DNA of 64,000 bases. Origin: Zwartia panacis (GTDB taxonomy: Bacteria > Pseudomonadota > Gammaproteobacteria > Burkholderiales > Burkholderiaceae_B). This document shows positions 26,658-35,507 of this stretch, piece after piece; position 1 is the first letter of the stretch; each line of letters starts with the position of its first letter. The notes under the pieces were generated by a model, which saw only the letters and a program-made list of their open reading frames with translations, made no database searches and was not told the DNA's origin. The DNA lies in assembly GCF_030410395.1 (NCBI RefSeq), contig NZ_JAUHHF010000009.1, positions 58,728 through 122,727 of the forward strand. The letters are read 5' to 3'. The position numbers and the translations under genes were made by a program.

Positions 26658-27893
26658 CTAAAACAAACCTTTCGCCTTGGCTGCCGCGATTCGTTCCTCG
26701 GTGAAACCGATCGACTTCAACACCTCGTCGCCGTGCTGGTTCAAGCTCGGGCCCGTTGAGCGAATTTGCCCGGGTGTGCCGGACAAGCGGGGAATGATGT
26801 TGTGCATCTTGACGGTCCCCATTTCCTGATCAGGCACCTCGACGATGACCTCCCGTTTTTGAACATGCTCATCGGCCAGAAGCTGCTCAATGTCGTAAAC
26901 AGGCGCAGCCGTGACACCCGCCCGATGGAAACGCTCCAGCATGTCGGCTTGGCTGTATTTACCAATCTCACCCTGAATCGCCTCGTCGAGCGCTTCGACG
27001 TTGATGATGCGTTGTTCATTGGTTTTGAAACGGGGATCATCAATCATGTCCGGACGACCGATCGCGCGCATCGTCTTTTCAGCCATGGACTGCGTGGCGG
27101 CCGACATGGCGATCCACTTGCCATCCGCACTGCGATAAGTATTTCGCGGGGCATTGGTTGGCGCGCGGTTTCCACGCCTTTGCTGAATCACGCCGCAATG
27201 TTGATACTCGGCCGCCGCAGGGCCCAGGATGGAGATCATCGACTCATAGATGGAAAGATCAATCACCTGGCCTTTGCCACCGTGACGTTCACGGTGGAAT
27301 AGCGCGAACATCGTGGCTGAGGTCCCATACAAGGCGGTGGTCATATCAGCGAGCGGAAGTGGTGGCAAAGTCGGTGGACCGTCCGGCATCCCCGTCATAT
27401 GCGCAAAGCCACTCATGGACTCGATCAGGGTACCAAAGCCGGGTCTGGAACTGTAAGGTCCCGTTTGCCCCCAGCCAGAGGCGCGCACCAACACCAGTCC
27501 GGGGTTGATCTTAAGCAAAACCTCGGGGGATAAGCCCCAGCTCTCCAGCTTGCCGGGCACAAAGCCCTCGATCATGACATCGAAATGCGGGATCATCTCG
27601 AGCAAAATATCGCGACCTTCCTGGACGGCGAGATTCAAGGTCATGCTCTTTTTATTGCGCGCATACACCTTCCACCAAAACTCTTTTTTCTCGACCGCCC
27701 AGCCCCGCATCGGATCACCCTTGCCGGGTGCTTCTATTTTGACGACCTCGGCACCAAAGTCACCCAATAGGGTGCCGATGCAGCCACCGGCGACCAGGCG
27801 CGCGCAATCAAGCACGCGGATCCCTTCGAGAGGTAATGGTGTTGCTGATGCTGCGTGTGCAGCACGATTGGATTCAACGTCTGACATCTTCAT
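26658..27893 (-). CDS. CaiB/BaiF-family (class III) CoA-transferase, 411 aa
   Basis: Moves CoA from an acyl-CoA to a carboxylic acid. N-terminal LPLEGIRVLDCARLVAGGCIGTLLGDFGAEVVKIE is recognised in two parts (residues 20-34 and 35-54), and the catalytic Asp is expected in LADMTTALYGTSA. It follows the CitE-like lyase by 7 bp. With the upstream Bug receptor it makes a uptake-activation-cleavage set, fitting catabolism of a hydroxy-dicarboxylic acid such as citramalate or malate. No hydratase is present, and the substrate is inference. Confidence 0.9.
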   Translation of the reverse strand: MKMSDVESNRAAHAASATPLPLEGIRVLDCARLVAGGCIGTLLGDFGAEVVKIEAPGKGDPMRGWAVEKKEFWWKVYARNKKSMTLNLAVQEGRDILLEMIPHFDVMIEGFVPGKLESWGLSPEVLLKINPGLVLVRASGWGQTGPYSSRPGFGTLIESMSGFAHMTGMPDGPPTLPPLPLADMTTALYGTSATMFALFHRERHGGKGQVIDLSIYESMISILGPAAAEYQHCGVIQQRRGNRAPTNAPRNTYRSADGKWIAMSAATQSMAEKTMRAIGRPDMIDDPRFKTNEQRIINVEALDEAIQGEIGKYSQADMLERFHRAGVTAAPVYDIEQLLADEHVQKREVIVEVPDQEMGTVKMHNIIPRLSGTPGQIRSTGPSLNQHGDEVLKSIGFTEERIAAAKAKGLF

Positions 27894-27900
27894 TCTTTTC

Positions 27901-28788
27901 TTATTCGGCGAGCTTCAAAGCACGGGCAAGATCCAGAACTTTCTGGGAGTTTTTAACCATGGCATAGTCAATGAGCTTGCCTTCGACGCGAATGGCACCG
28001 ACACCTTCGGATTCGGCTTTGGCAAAACTATCGACGACAAGCTTGGCGTATGCGACCTCCTCCGGCGAGGGAGAAAACACGGCATTGGCCATCGCAATTT
28101 GATTGGGATGAATGACCGCCTTACCTTGAAAACCCAAGCCTTTCGCCTGGCGACAATCGGCCTCAAAACCAGTCGCATCGGTGACATCAAAAAACACGGT
28201 ATCCACTGGGGGACGAATGCCCGCCGCGCGACAGGCGAGCGCAGTCTGAATTTTTCCGTTCACCAAATGAGGGCCTACGTTGGAAGTCGGGATACCCAGA
28301 TCACCCGTGAAGTCTCCCGCACCGAACATCAGTGTGGACAGGCGACCGCCAGCCGCAGCGATCTCCTCTGCACGCAACACGCCGCGTGCGGTTTCCAAAA
28401 TACCGCAGATCGTGATCTGACCATGTGGAAGTCCCTCGGCGCGAGAGAGTTCATCAATCATGGCGCTCGCGATCCGCACCATTTCTGCAGACTCGGCCTT
28501 GGGCAACACAATCCCGGCGATACCGCCCGTGCAGACGGCACGCAAATCCTCGGCAGTCATACCGGTCATGAAGTCGTTGACACGCACATACACCTGACGC
28601 TCGGGAGAGACTGACTTGACCAACTGATTGAGCATCAGGCGTGCTTTAGGCTTTTCTGAAATCGCCACAGCATCTTCAAGATCAAGAATCAAAGCATCCG
28701 CGGCCGACTGCACCGCTTTTTCGCACTTGCGTGCATCCATCCCGGGCGCAAACAACCAGGTTCGAATGGGCTTGACCAACAACGACAT
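27901..28788 (-). CDS. CitE-like HpcH/HpaI aldolase (CoA-thioester lyase), 295 aa
   Basis: Magnesium-dependent TIM-barrel lyase related to citrate lyase beta, malyl-CoA lyase and citramalyl-CoA lyase. Seen: WLFAPGMDARKCEKAV at residues 10-25, LILDLEDAVA with the metal Asp/Glu, VYVRVND with the catalytic Arg, and FGAGDFTGDLGI. GKAVIHPNQIA near residue 220 is typical. Being stand-alone next to a CaiB transferase, it most likely cleaves a CoA thioester made by it. Confidence 0.88.
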   Translation of the reverse strand: MSLLVKPIRTWLFAPGMDARKCEKAVQSAADALILDLEDAVAISEKPKARLMLNQLVKSVSPERQVYVRVNDFMTGMTAEDLRAVCTGGIAGIVLPKAESAEMVRIASAMIDELSRAEGLPHGQITICGILETARGVLRAEEIAAAGGRLSTLMFGAGDFTGDLGIPTSNVGPHLVNGKIQTALACRAAGIRPPVDTVFFDVTDATGFEADCRQAKGLGFQGKAVIHPNQIAMANAVFSPSPEEVAYAKLVVDSFAKAESEGVGAIRVEGKLIDYAMVKNSQKVLDLARALKLAE

Positions 28789-28824
28789 GAACGGCTCCTA
28801 GAAAACCTTCAATTATGGACTGAA

Positions 28825-29805
28825 TTACTCGATCTTCAAGTTGTTTTCACGAATCACTTTGCCAAAGTTGACCGAGGACTCCTGCATCCATTTGGCAAGT
28901 GCTTGAGGCGTCATGGGAACGGGTGAAGCGCCCTGGGCAGCTATGCGCGAGACAACCTCGGGATCGCGCAGGATTGCATTGATTTCAGTGTTCAACTTTG
29001 CCACGACAGGCGCTGGCGTACCTGACGCCACCAGAACCCCTTGCCAACTTCCACTGTCGGCCGCTGGCAGTTTCAGTTCTTTGTATGTGGGCACATTGGG
29101 CAAGGACTCAAAACGCTTGTCGCCACTGACCGCCAGCGCCACCAACTGACCGTTTTTGACGTAAGGCAAGGTCGCCGTCGAGCCGTTGACGATCACATTG
29201 GCTTCACCCGCCAGAACCGCATTGATCGCGGCAGAACCGCCCTTGTAGGGTACGGTGACCCACTGAATGCCCCAGTATTTGGCCAACTCCAGCCCGACAA
29301 TCTGATTACCCGAGCCGACACCCGCATGGGCAAACACCAGTTTGTCTGGATTTTTCTTGCCATAGGCGAGGAGCTCCTCAACCGATTTCACGCCAAGCTT
29401 AGGATTGACGGCCAGTAAATAGGGGGAAAAACTGATCATCGAAACAGGCGCGAGATCCTTGACCGGGTTGTACGTCAAGGTTGTGTAAAGATGCGGTGCG
29501 ACCGCCAGCGAGGAGAGATCCATGAGCAAAAGTGTGTGACCGTCGGGATCGGACTTCGCCACGATGGAGGCCCCGAGGTTACCTGCGGCACCTGGACGAT
29601 TTTCGACCACGACAGTTTGTTTGAGAGTGAGCGACAGCTTGGGCGCGATCATCCGAGCCAAAATATCCGAGGTTCCACCTGGTGCGAAAGGAACAACGAT
29701 TTTGACAGGCTTGGTGAAAGTGACATTGGCTTGCGCAAATGCGGAGGCACTCAAGCTTGTACCCAATACCGCGAGCATTGTTGCTAAAACTTTACGACGA
29801 ATCAT
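28825..29805 (-). CDS. Bug/TctC-family periplasmic solute receptor, 326 aa
   Basis: First gene of the leftward Bug-CitE-CaiB operon. ATG at 29805 with GGAG six bases upstream opens a signal peptide ending SAFAQ. Motifs: VVPFAPGGTSDILARM, VVENRPGAAGNLGAS, KSDPDGHTLLLMD, TVPYKGGSAAIN and LPNVPTYKELKLP. Context implies the ligand is the acid processed by the two following enzymes. Divergent from another Bug gene. Confidence 0.9.
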   Translation of the reverse strand: MIRRKVLATMLAVLGTSLSASAFAQANVTFTKPVKIVVPFAPGGTSDILARMIAPKLSLTLKQTVVVENRPGAAGNLGASIVAKSDPDGHTLLLMDLSSLAVAPHLYTTLTYNPVKDLAPVSMISFSPYLLAVNPKLGVKSVEELLAYGKKNPDKLVFAHAGVGSGNQIVGLELAKYWGIQWVTVPYKGGSAAINAVLAGEANVIVNGSTATLPYVKNGQLVALAVSGDKRFESLPNVPTYKELKLPAADSGSWQGVLVASGTPAPVVAKLNTEINAILRDPEVVSRIAAQGASPVPMTPQALAKWMQESSVNFGKVIRENNLKIE

Positions 29806-29876
29806 GCTTGTCTCCAATTTTTCGAATATTTTTTTAATAGGTCCCAGAATGCTTCCCTAATATACTAGGATCAAGC

Positions 29877-29891
29877 ATCCTCTAAGAGGAT
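29877..29891. promoter_or_regulatory. Palindrome between two divergent Bug receptor genes
   Basis: ATCCTCT-A-AGAGGAT, perfect 7-bp arms, in the 139-bp gap between the Bug genes. A second smaller dyad GTCAT-CCTCGA-ATGAC is at 29909-29924. Likely a shared operator; no regulator gene is adjacent. Confidence 0.45.
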
Positions 29892-29944
29892 TGTTTCAAT
29901 AATATAACGTCATCCTCGAATGACAATCACGGACCGGAGACAAC

Positions 29945-30931
29945 ATGCATGCAGGTTTACGCACATCGGCATTATTTTTTTCCACATTGGTCACGTTCGC
30001 TTCTTTGAACGCGCACGCCCAATCACCTGCCCCCTACCCCAGTCGACCTGTCACGATTGTCGTGCCATTTCCACCGGGCGGAGGTACGGACGTGGGTGCC
30101 AGACTCGTCGCGCAAAAGCTTTCCCTCAAATGGGGACAACCGGTCATTGTCGAAAACCGGGGAGGTGCGGCCGGACGTGTAGGCGCCGAGCTCGTTGCGA
30201 AAGCCAAGCCGGACGGATACACCCTGCTCGTCGGAAATGTGGGCACGCAGTCCGTCAATCCTGCTCTTTATAAAAAAATGCCCTACGATCCTGACAAGGC
30301 GTTCGCACCGATCGGGATGATCGCCGAACTGCCGTTGGTCATGCTGGTCACACCTTCTTTGCCATGGAAAAATGTCAAGGATGTGGTGGACGCAGCAAAG
30401 AAAGAACCCGGCAAGATTACTTTTGCAAGCTCTGGTGCGGGTGGTGCGCCACACTTGGCAGGTGAAATTTTTCAACAAGCGTCGGGCGCAAAAATGCTGC
30501 ACGTTGCGTACAAGGGCGGTGGTCCGGCCGCGCTCGACCTCATGGCGGGTCATGTGAATATTTATTTTGGCACTGTCCTGGAGTCAGCAGGACACGTCAA
30601 AGCTGGCAAACTTAAAGGCCTGGGCGTTACCAGCGCAAACCGCTCACCGGCTTTGCCTGATCTACCCACGATCGCCGAGAGCGGCTACCCGGGTTTTGAT
30701 ACAGGGTCGTGGATCGGGATGTTGGCGCCAGCGGGTACTCCAACCGCGATCGTCAACAAGATTTCCGAAGACCTGCGTGAGGTTCTTGCCATGCCCGACA
30801 CACTCAATACGCTTGTCACACAAGGTGCGACCCCCTGGCCCATGACGCCGGAACAATTCGATGCCCGCATCAAAAGTGATCGTGCCCGCTATGGTCGTAT
30901 CATTCAAGAAAACAACCTCAGCTCAGAGTAA
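29945..30931 (+). CDS. Bug/TctC-family periplasmic solute receptor, 328 aa
   Basis: Signal peptide ending LNAHAQ, then VVPFPPGGGTDVGARLV, VIVENRGGAAGRVGAEL, KPDGYTLLVGNVG, HVAYKGGGPAALDL and DLPTIAESGYPGFDTG. GGAG precedes the ATG by five bases. It is followed after 18 bp by a ferric-reductase-like flavoprotein, an unusual partner for a Bug protein, perhaps only a shared transcript. Confidence 0.9.
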   Translation: MHAGLRTSALFFSTLVTFASLNAHAQSPAPYPSRPVTIVVPFPPGGGTDVGARLVAQKLSLKWGQPVIVENRGGAAGRVGAELVAKAKPDGYTLLVGNVGTQSVNPALYKKMPYDPDKAFAPIGMIAELPLVMLVTPSLPWKNVKDVVDAAKKEPGKITFASSGAGGAPHLAGEIFQQASGAKMLHVAYKGGGPAALDLMAGHVNIYFGTVLESAGHVKAGKLKGLGVTSANRSPALPDLPTIAESGYPGFDTGSWIGMLAPAGTPTAIVNKISEDLREVLAMPDTLNTLVTQGATPWPMTPEQFDARIKSDRARYGRIIQENNLSSE

Positions 30932-30949
30932 CCCTGCTTTCCGGTATCT

Positions 30950-32287
30950 ATGAAGCGAATCAAATGGATTTTCATTTTTTTAATTACGCTCGGCACAGCA
31001 CTGTATTGGATCAGCCTGACTGAGGTCGAGCGTACGCTCACGCCCTGGGCGCTTCGCAAATCCGTGCTGTATTACACCGGAATCATGTCCTTTTTTGCCA
31101 TGACCGTTGGCGTGATCCTCGCGATGCGTTTGCGCCTGATCGAAAATTGGATTGGCGGTCTCGACAAGCATTACCGTTTACACAAATGGCTGGGCATCAC
31201 AGCCGCGCTGTTCGCATTTGCACACTGGCTCAGCAAAAAATACAACTGGCTGGTTGAATTAGGCGTCTATGAACGAGGCGACTTCGCGACTCCGAAAGGC
31301 ACCATTGATTTTTTTCAACATCCCAATTTTTTCAAACCTGTCGAGAGTCTCGCCAAAGATCTGGGCGAATGGGCGCTTTACCTGCTCCTGATTTTGGCGG
31401 TACTGGCGCTATGGAAAAAATTTCCCTACCGTTACTTTTTTAAAACCCATCGTATTCTGGCCATCATCTACCTGATACTGGCCTTTCACACACTGGCGCT
31501 ATTTGGAAAGATTGACTGGCTTTCGCCCATCGGCCTGTTTGTCGCAGCCTTGCTCATCGCCGGCGTGCCCGCAGCCTGTATTTCGCTCTTTAAAAAAATT
31601 GGCTCACACCACCGAACCTCGGGAGTGATCAGCCAGCTCAAATTCCACGAGGATGGCAAAGTCACAGAAGTTGAAGTCACTCTCACCTCCCCTTGGGAGG
31701 GCCACAAAGAGGGACAATTCGCGTTTGTGACCTTCGACGCCAAAGAAGGCCATCACCCCTTCACCTTGTCTTCAAGTTGGAAGAATGACGCCAAACTGAC
31801 TTTTCTGATCAAACAGCTTGGTGACTATACTCGGACGCTGAATCACACACTCAAAGTTGGAGACGCCGTCACTATCGAAGGTCCTTACGGAAAGTTTGAT
31901 TTCAGCTCAGAGAGTGGTCCACAGGTATGGATCGCAGGCGGCATCGGTATCACGCCTTTTTTATCTCGCCTTGAAGCATTGGCCACAGAGCAAGGACCCC
32001 AGTCACCATCCATCGCTCTTTTTTACAGCGCCCGAACCTCGGACTACGCACTGATCAAACTTGTCCAACAACTCACCCGCCAGGCTGGCATACCGCTGCA
32101 CCTCAGCATCAGTGGCGAAAATCCTCCGCTGACAGCAGAAATTATCCGGGCAGCCATCTCCAACATCAATGACTGCACAGTCTGGTTCTGTGGATCGACA
32201 GGATTCGGAGAAGCAATCAAGCAAGGACTGTGCAAAGAAGGTTTGGCATCACGTCGTTTTCATCAAGAGCTTTTTGAAATGCGCTAA
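30950..32287 (+). CDS. Ferric-reductase-like transmembrane flavoprotein (FRE/NOX-type), 445 aa
   Basis: N-terminal six-helix ferric reductase-like membrane domain (about residues 1-220) with heme-type histidines in HYRLHKWLG, FAHWLS, KTHRIL and FHTLAL. The C-terminal half is an FNR-type domain: HPFTLSS binds FAD, GPYGKFDF follows, and WIAGGIGITPFLSRLEAL is the NAD(P)-binding start. Such proteins move electrons from NAD(P)H across the inner membrane to metals, oxygen or a periplasmic reductase. The partner is unknown; the next gene is a ModE-like regulator, so a molybdoenzyme link is conceivable. Confidence 0.83.
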   Translation: MKRIKWIFIFLITLGTALYWISLTEVERTLTPWALRKSVLYYTGIMSFFAMTVGVILAMRLRLIENWIGGLDKHYRLHKWLGITAALFAFAHWLSKKYNWLVELGVYERGDFATPKGTIDFFQHPNFFKPVESLAKDLGEWALYLLLILAVLALWKKFPYRYFFKTHRILAIIYLILAFHTLALFGKIDWLSPIGLFVAALLIAGVPAACISLFKKIGSHHRTSGVISQLKFHEDGKVTEVEVTLTSPWEGHKEGQFAFVTFDAKEGHHPFTLSSSWKNDAKLTFLIKQLGDYTRTLNHTLKVGDAVTIEGPYGKFDFSSESGPQVWIAGGIGITPFLSRLEALATEQGPQSPSIALFYSARTSDYALIKLVQQLTRQAGIPLHLSISGENPPLTAEIIRAAISNINDCTVWFCGSTGFGEAIKQGLCKEGLASRRFHQELFEMR

Positions 32288-32294
32288 ACGTAAG

Positions 32295-32702
32295 ATGCCC
32301 AAAACAAAATCTACTAAGCAAGAATTGAACGACTCGTCGAGTCGCACCACCGTTATGGCGCAATTTCGTCTACGGATCAAGTATGGTGAAGAAATCGCGA
32401 TCGGACCCGGCAAGATCGCCATCCTGGAGGCGATCGCCGAGACAGGCTCAATTTCGGCAGCCGGTCGCAAGCTTGGGATGTCATATCGACGGGCATGGTT
32501 ATTGGTCGATCACATGAATCACTACTTCAAAGAACCCGTCGTACAGGCGGCGACAGGCGGTGCGCAAGGAGGTGGCACGGCTCTTACAGAAACAGGCAAA
32601 GAAGTGATCCATCTCTACCGGACGATCGAACAAGAATCAGAAACCCATAGCGCCAAACTCCTGCGCGCGCTGACTGACAAGATCCGAATGGATCATCCGT
32701 AA
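32295..32702 (+). CDS. ModE-type winged-helix regulator lacking molybdate-binding domains, 135 aa
   Basis: LysR-like N-terminal DNA-binding domain of ModE: AILEAIAETGSISAAGRKLGMSYRRAWLLVDHMN (helix-turn-helix, about residues 44-77, described in pieces). The two MOP/TOBE molybdate-binding domains of full ModE are absent, so any metal response must come through another site. The ATG at 32295 is 7 bp after the flavoprotein stop; an inner ATG at 32355 is also possible. Probably co-transcribed with the flavoprotein. Confidence 0.8.
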   Translation: MPKTKSTKQELNDSSSRTTVMAQFRLRIKYGEEIAIGPGKIAILEAIAETGSISAAGRKLGMSYRRAWLLVDHMNHYFKEPVVQAATGGAQGGGTALTETGKEVIHLYRTIEQESETHSAKLLRALTDKIRMDHP

Positions 32703-32717
32703 AAATCAGCGTTCAGC

Positions 32718-33536
32718 TTATTTCGGAAACAAGAACGTCACACTCGCGCGTCCGCCCCATCCGCTTGGTCCGCCCGGGACACTGGAAAGGTAATAGCGTG
32801 CGCCAAGAGAAAAAGAAACAGGCATCTTATCGAACATCACGAGCTTGGAAACAGTCGCATTGACCGGATTTTGGGCCCGGCGTGTATCCCAATTAAAGGT
32901 GGACTGTGTATTGACGGTGTATGTCCAGGCATTCTTGGTCACATAGGAGACGAAAGGTTGCCAGTACGTATTATTGGCGGTTCCGGCCACATCCGAGCCA
33001 CCCATGCTCCATGTTTGATAGGCCAGCATTCCGAAAGTCCAGGGCTCTTTCATATAAAGACCCACTGCACTCACACCACCACCGGTTTGAGCCGTCCCAA
33101 AATTATTTCCTGACATCGACGGAGTCGATATCACTGGACCGACACCCCAGATAAAAGGTCCTGGCGTATTGGGCGAAAAGAACGTTTCGATCACAGCCGG
33201 ACCCACGCCCGTTCCGCTGAAACCATTGACATCGTTTTGCGTGGCAGCTGAAATCACAGGTCGAACAATATAGTTCCAACGTGGATTTAATGTAATCGGC
33301 AAGACAGGTTGAAAGATGTAACTGGTCGAGGATCCTTTACCGTCAGCGCCGATTCCACGATCATAGTTGAACTGAAAAGGAACGGATATCAGATTCGCCA
33401 CAGGGTTCGTGAGTTTGGCCGCCAGATCAGATTCACTGCCGCTAGACTGCGCGGATGCAGTGCTGGAAATTGCCGGAATCAAAACAAAGAGTGCTGCTGA
33501 GCGAAGAAAAGAATAGCGAATCAACACATACCCCAC
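32718..33536 (-). CDS. Putative outer-membrane beta-barrel protein, 272 aa
   Basis: Signal peptide ending STASAQ, then a protein rich in Gly, Ser and aromatic residues with alternating hydrophobic strands and a C-terminal Phe two residues from the end (VTFLFPK). It resembles the Phenol_MetA_deg-like transporter/neuromodulin group of Gram-negative outer-membrane proteins. Start codon is a GTG at 33536, with other GTG/TTG candidates three to four codons later. It lies 51 bp downstream of the histidine kinase on the same strand. Ligand unknown. Confidence 0.65.
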   Translation of the reverse strand: MGYVLIRYSFLRSAALFVLIPAISSTASAQSSGSESDLAAKLTNPVANLISVPFQFNYDRGIGADGKGSSTSYIFQPVLPITLNPRWNYIVRPVISAATQNDVNGFSGTGVGPAVIETFFSPNTPGPFIWGVGPVISTPSMSGNNFGTAQTGGGVSAVGLYMKEPWTFGMLAYQTWSMGGSDVAGTANNTYWQPFVSYVTKNAWTYTVNTQSTFNWDTRRAQNPVNATVSKLVMFDKMPVSFSLGARYYLSSVPGGPSGWGGRASVTFLFPK

Positions 33537-33587
33537 ATCAATAAATATTTAAAAAAAAAACTGATTTAAAAAAACAAGACCATACAA

Positions 33588-35036
33588 TTAGTTCTGATAG
33601 GCCAAGGAATAGATGGGCAGTGAGACTTGAAACAAGGTCTCGTTTGCAGGTCCCTTCAACAGACTGATCGTCCCCTCGTGCGAATCCATGATGGCACGAC
33701 TCAGCCAGAGTCCCATCCCCATGCCGAACTCTTTGGTCGTATTGAACAATTCAAAAATAGTCGCCACCCGATCGCTCGGCACACCCGGTCCGTTGTCACT
33801 GACCTCAAGAATCACTCGTTTATCTTGTTGATATAAGCGTATAGAAATATTTTTTTCTCCTGCCAATCCCTCAACAGCGTCCATCGCGTTGTTGATCAGA
33901 TTCAATGCCACCATTTGCAACTGATTCAGATCGGCCTTGACCATCAATGCCGGCTCAATCTCTGCACGCAAATTGACACCATGCAGACGGGCTTCCGGCA
34001 ACAGAATACGATACACATCACCGATCAATTCACTCAGATCGACAGAGACAAACTCGCTTGATCCTTTGATGAAAAACTTTCTCAGGCTAGACACCACCAC
34101 CGCGGCACGTTCGTTATCCTGCAAAATATGTTCAAGCGCCTCTTGAAAACCCTCGCGATCGCCGGATTTTCTGATTAACGCCAAGAGCATCTCAGCATTG
34201 ATTCGAATAGCGCCCAATGGCTGATTAATCTCATGCGCGATCGCTCCCAGCATCGTTCCCATGCTGTTTGCCTTGGCAGACAGGGAAAGTGTTCGCATCA
34301 ATTCGTTTTTCTCTTCGAGGATCTCTTCAAGCGTTAAATTTTTACTGCGCGTATCGGCCAGCTGAACATCCACAGCTTTTTTATATTCCCAGAGCTTTTC
34401 AAGGCGAAGTTGAATAAAACCGAAATTACCCAATACGTAACCGATCATGATGAAAAAGATGCCAATGTATTGATCGGTCCCTTTTTCAAACACCCCCACA
34501 CCACCGAGTTCAGTGGTGTAGCCCACCATTCTCACGAGCAAACCAATCAAAATAAAGATAGCCATCCAAGCAATGAGTTTGCCACCCTTGTTTTTAAGCT
34601 CGTGATAAATCGATTGACTGATCCACAGCAGATCCAGGGACATTAATACAAGGTAGCCATGTACCCAATTGAGGCGATAAAACTCACTCGCATTTGTGTA
34701 GACGAGTAGTGAAAAAACGATGACATAAATCGAACCAATCGCGGCATAAATCAGCGCCGTACGATGAATGTTGATCGACATCTCAAGCCGTAAAGACAAG
34801 GAGCGAAAACTGAATCCAATCGCAAAGAATACATGCGCCAAGTAAAAACTCACGATATCCGGGACGACGCCTCTGAGTCCGACAAACATGAAGCCCAGAC
34901 TTGTCCCCAAGCCGCCCACACACCACCAATACACCTGACGATCGCGAAATTCCGACGTCGCAAAAAAAACTGCGACAGGCAGCAGAAAGAAAAAAAGCGC
35001 CAAAATCAGATAAAGCGAAGCGATATCAATATTCAA
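33588..35036 (-). CDS. Orphan membrane sensor histidine kinase, 482 aa
   Basis: N-terminal membrane sensor of about seven helices (residues 1-215), short coiled linker (about 220-250, ADTRSKNLTLEEILEEKN), then the phospho-acceptor helix AIAHEINQPLGAIRIN with its His. The C-terminal ATPase domain has NLINNAMDAVEG (N box), SDNGPGVP (G1) and GMGMGLWLSRAI (G2). TTG start with GGA upstream; the nearby ATG is out of frame. No response regulator is adjacent. The signal is unknown. Confidence 0.86.
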   Translation of the reverse strand: MNIDIASLYLILALFFFLLPVAVFFATSEFRDRQVYWWCVGGLGTSLGFMFVGLRGVVPDIVSFYLAHVFFAIGFSFRSLSLRLEMSINIHRTALIYAAIGSIYVIVFSLLVYTNASEFYRLNWVHGYLVLMSLDLLWISQSIYHELKNKGGKLIAWMAIFILIGLLVRMVGYTTELGGVGVFEKGTDQYIGIFFIMIGYVLGNFGFIQLRLEKLWEYKKAVDVQLADTRSKNLTLEEILEEKNELMRTLSLSAKANSMGTMLGAIAHEINQPLGAIRINAEMLLALIRKSGDREGFQEALEHILQDNERAAVVVSSLRKFFIKGSSEFVSVDLSELIGDVYRILLPEARLHGVNLRAEIEPALMVKADLNQLQMVALNLINNAMDAVEGLAGEKNISIRLYQQDKRVILEVSDNGPGVPSDRVATIFELFNTTKEFGMGMGLWLSRAIMDSHEGTISLLKGPANETLFQVSLPIYSLAYQN

Positions 35037-35189
35037 GCTATATCCATGAACCCGGGAATCGAGTGAAATAATATCGTTACATTAATTCAAAATTTATCGA
35101 ACCGCAGTAGCCAAAGGGCTTATGCTTGCGGACATCACCATGTCAGCTATGCTATCGCCACACAATAAACTCAGGAGTACTTAAAAGAC

Positions 35190-35504
35190 ATGCGCGCATA
35201 CCTGATCGACCCCGCCACACGCACCATCAGCAGCGTAGAACTCAACGGCGAATCAAAAGAAATCGCCACCTTGCTTGGCGCTAAAAATGTGGATTTCGAC
35301 GAAATCGATGATGATGGCGACCGCCTGTATTTTGATGAAGACTGTTTCATCAAAGCCAAAGCTGGAGATGCGCGCTTTAAAGTCGACAATTTAGCCCCCG
35401 TTTCGGGTGCAGGCTTAATCAGCGGCACAGAATCGGCCGCTGGCGTACTCCAATCGGCGAGCAATGATCTCGCTCAAATTACCAAACGCGTGCAGTTTCT
35501 TTGA
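35190..35504 (+). CDS. Small acidic hypothetical protein, 104 aa
   Basis: Cytoplasmic-looking acidic protein with no signal peptide. N-terminal half is a beta-rich fold (MRAYLIDPATRTISSVEL) with a DFDEIDDDGDRLYFDED stretch; the C-terminal part is Ala/Ser/Gly-rich. It recalls DUF3846-like proteins but I cannot assign it. AGGAG lies 12 bases upstream. It ends 3 bp before the convergent phoR end. Confidence 0.6.
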   Translation: MRAYLIDPATRTISSVELNGESKEIATLLGAKNVDFDEIDDDGDRLYFDEDCFIKAKAGDARFKVDNLAPVSGAGLISGTESAAGVLQSASNDLAQITKRVQFL

Positions 35505-35507
35505 TTT

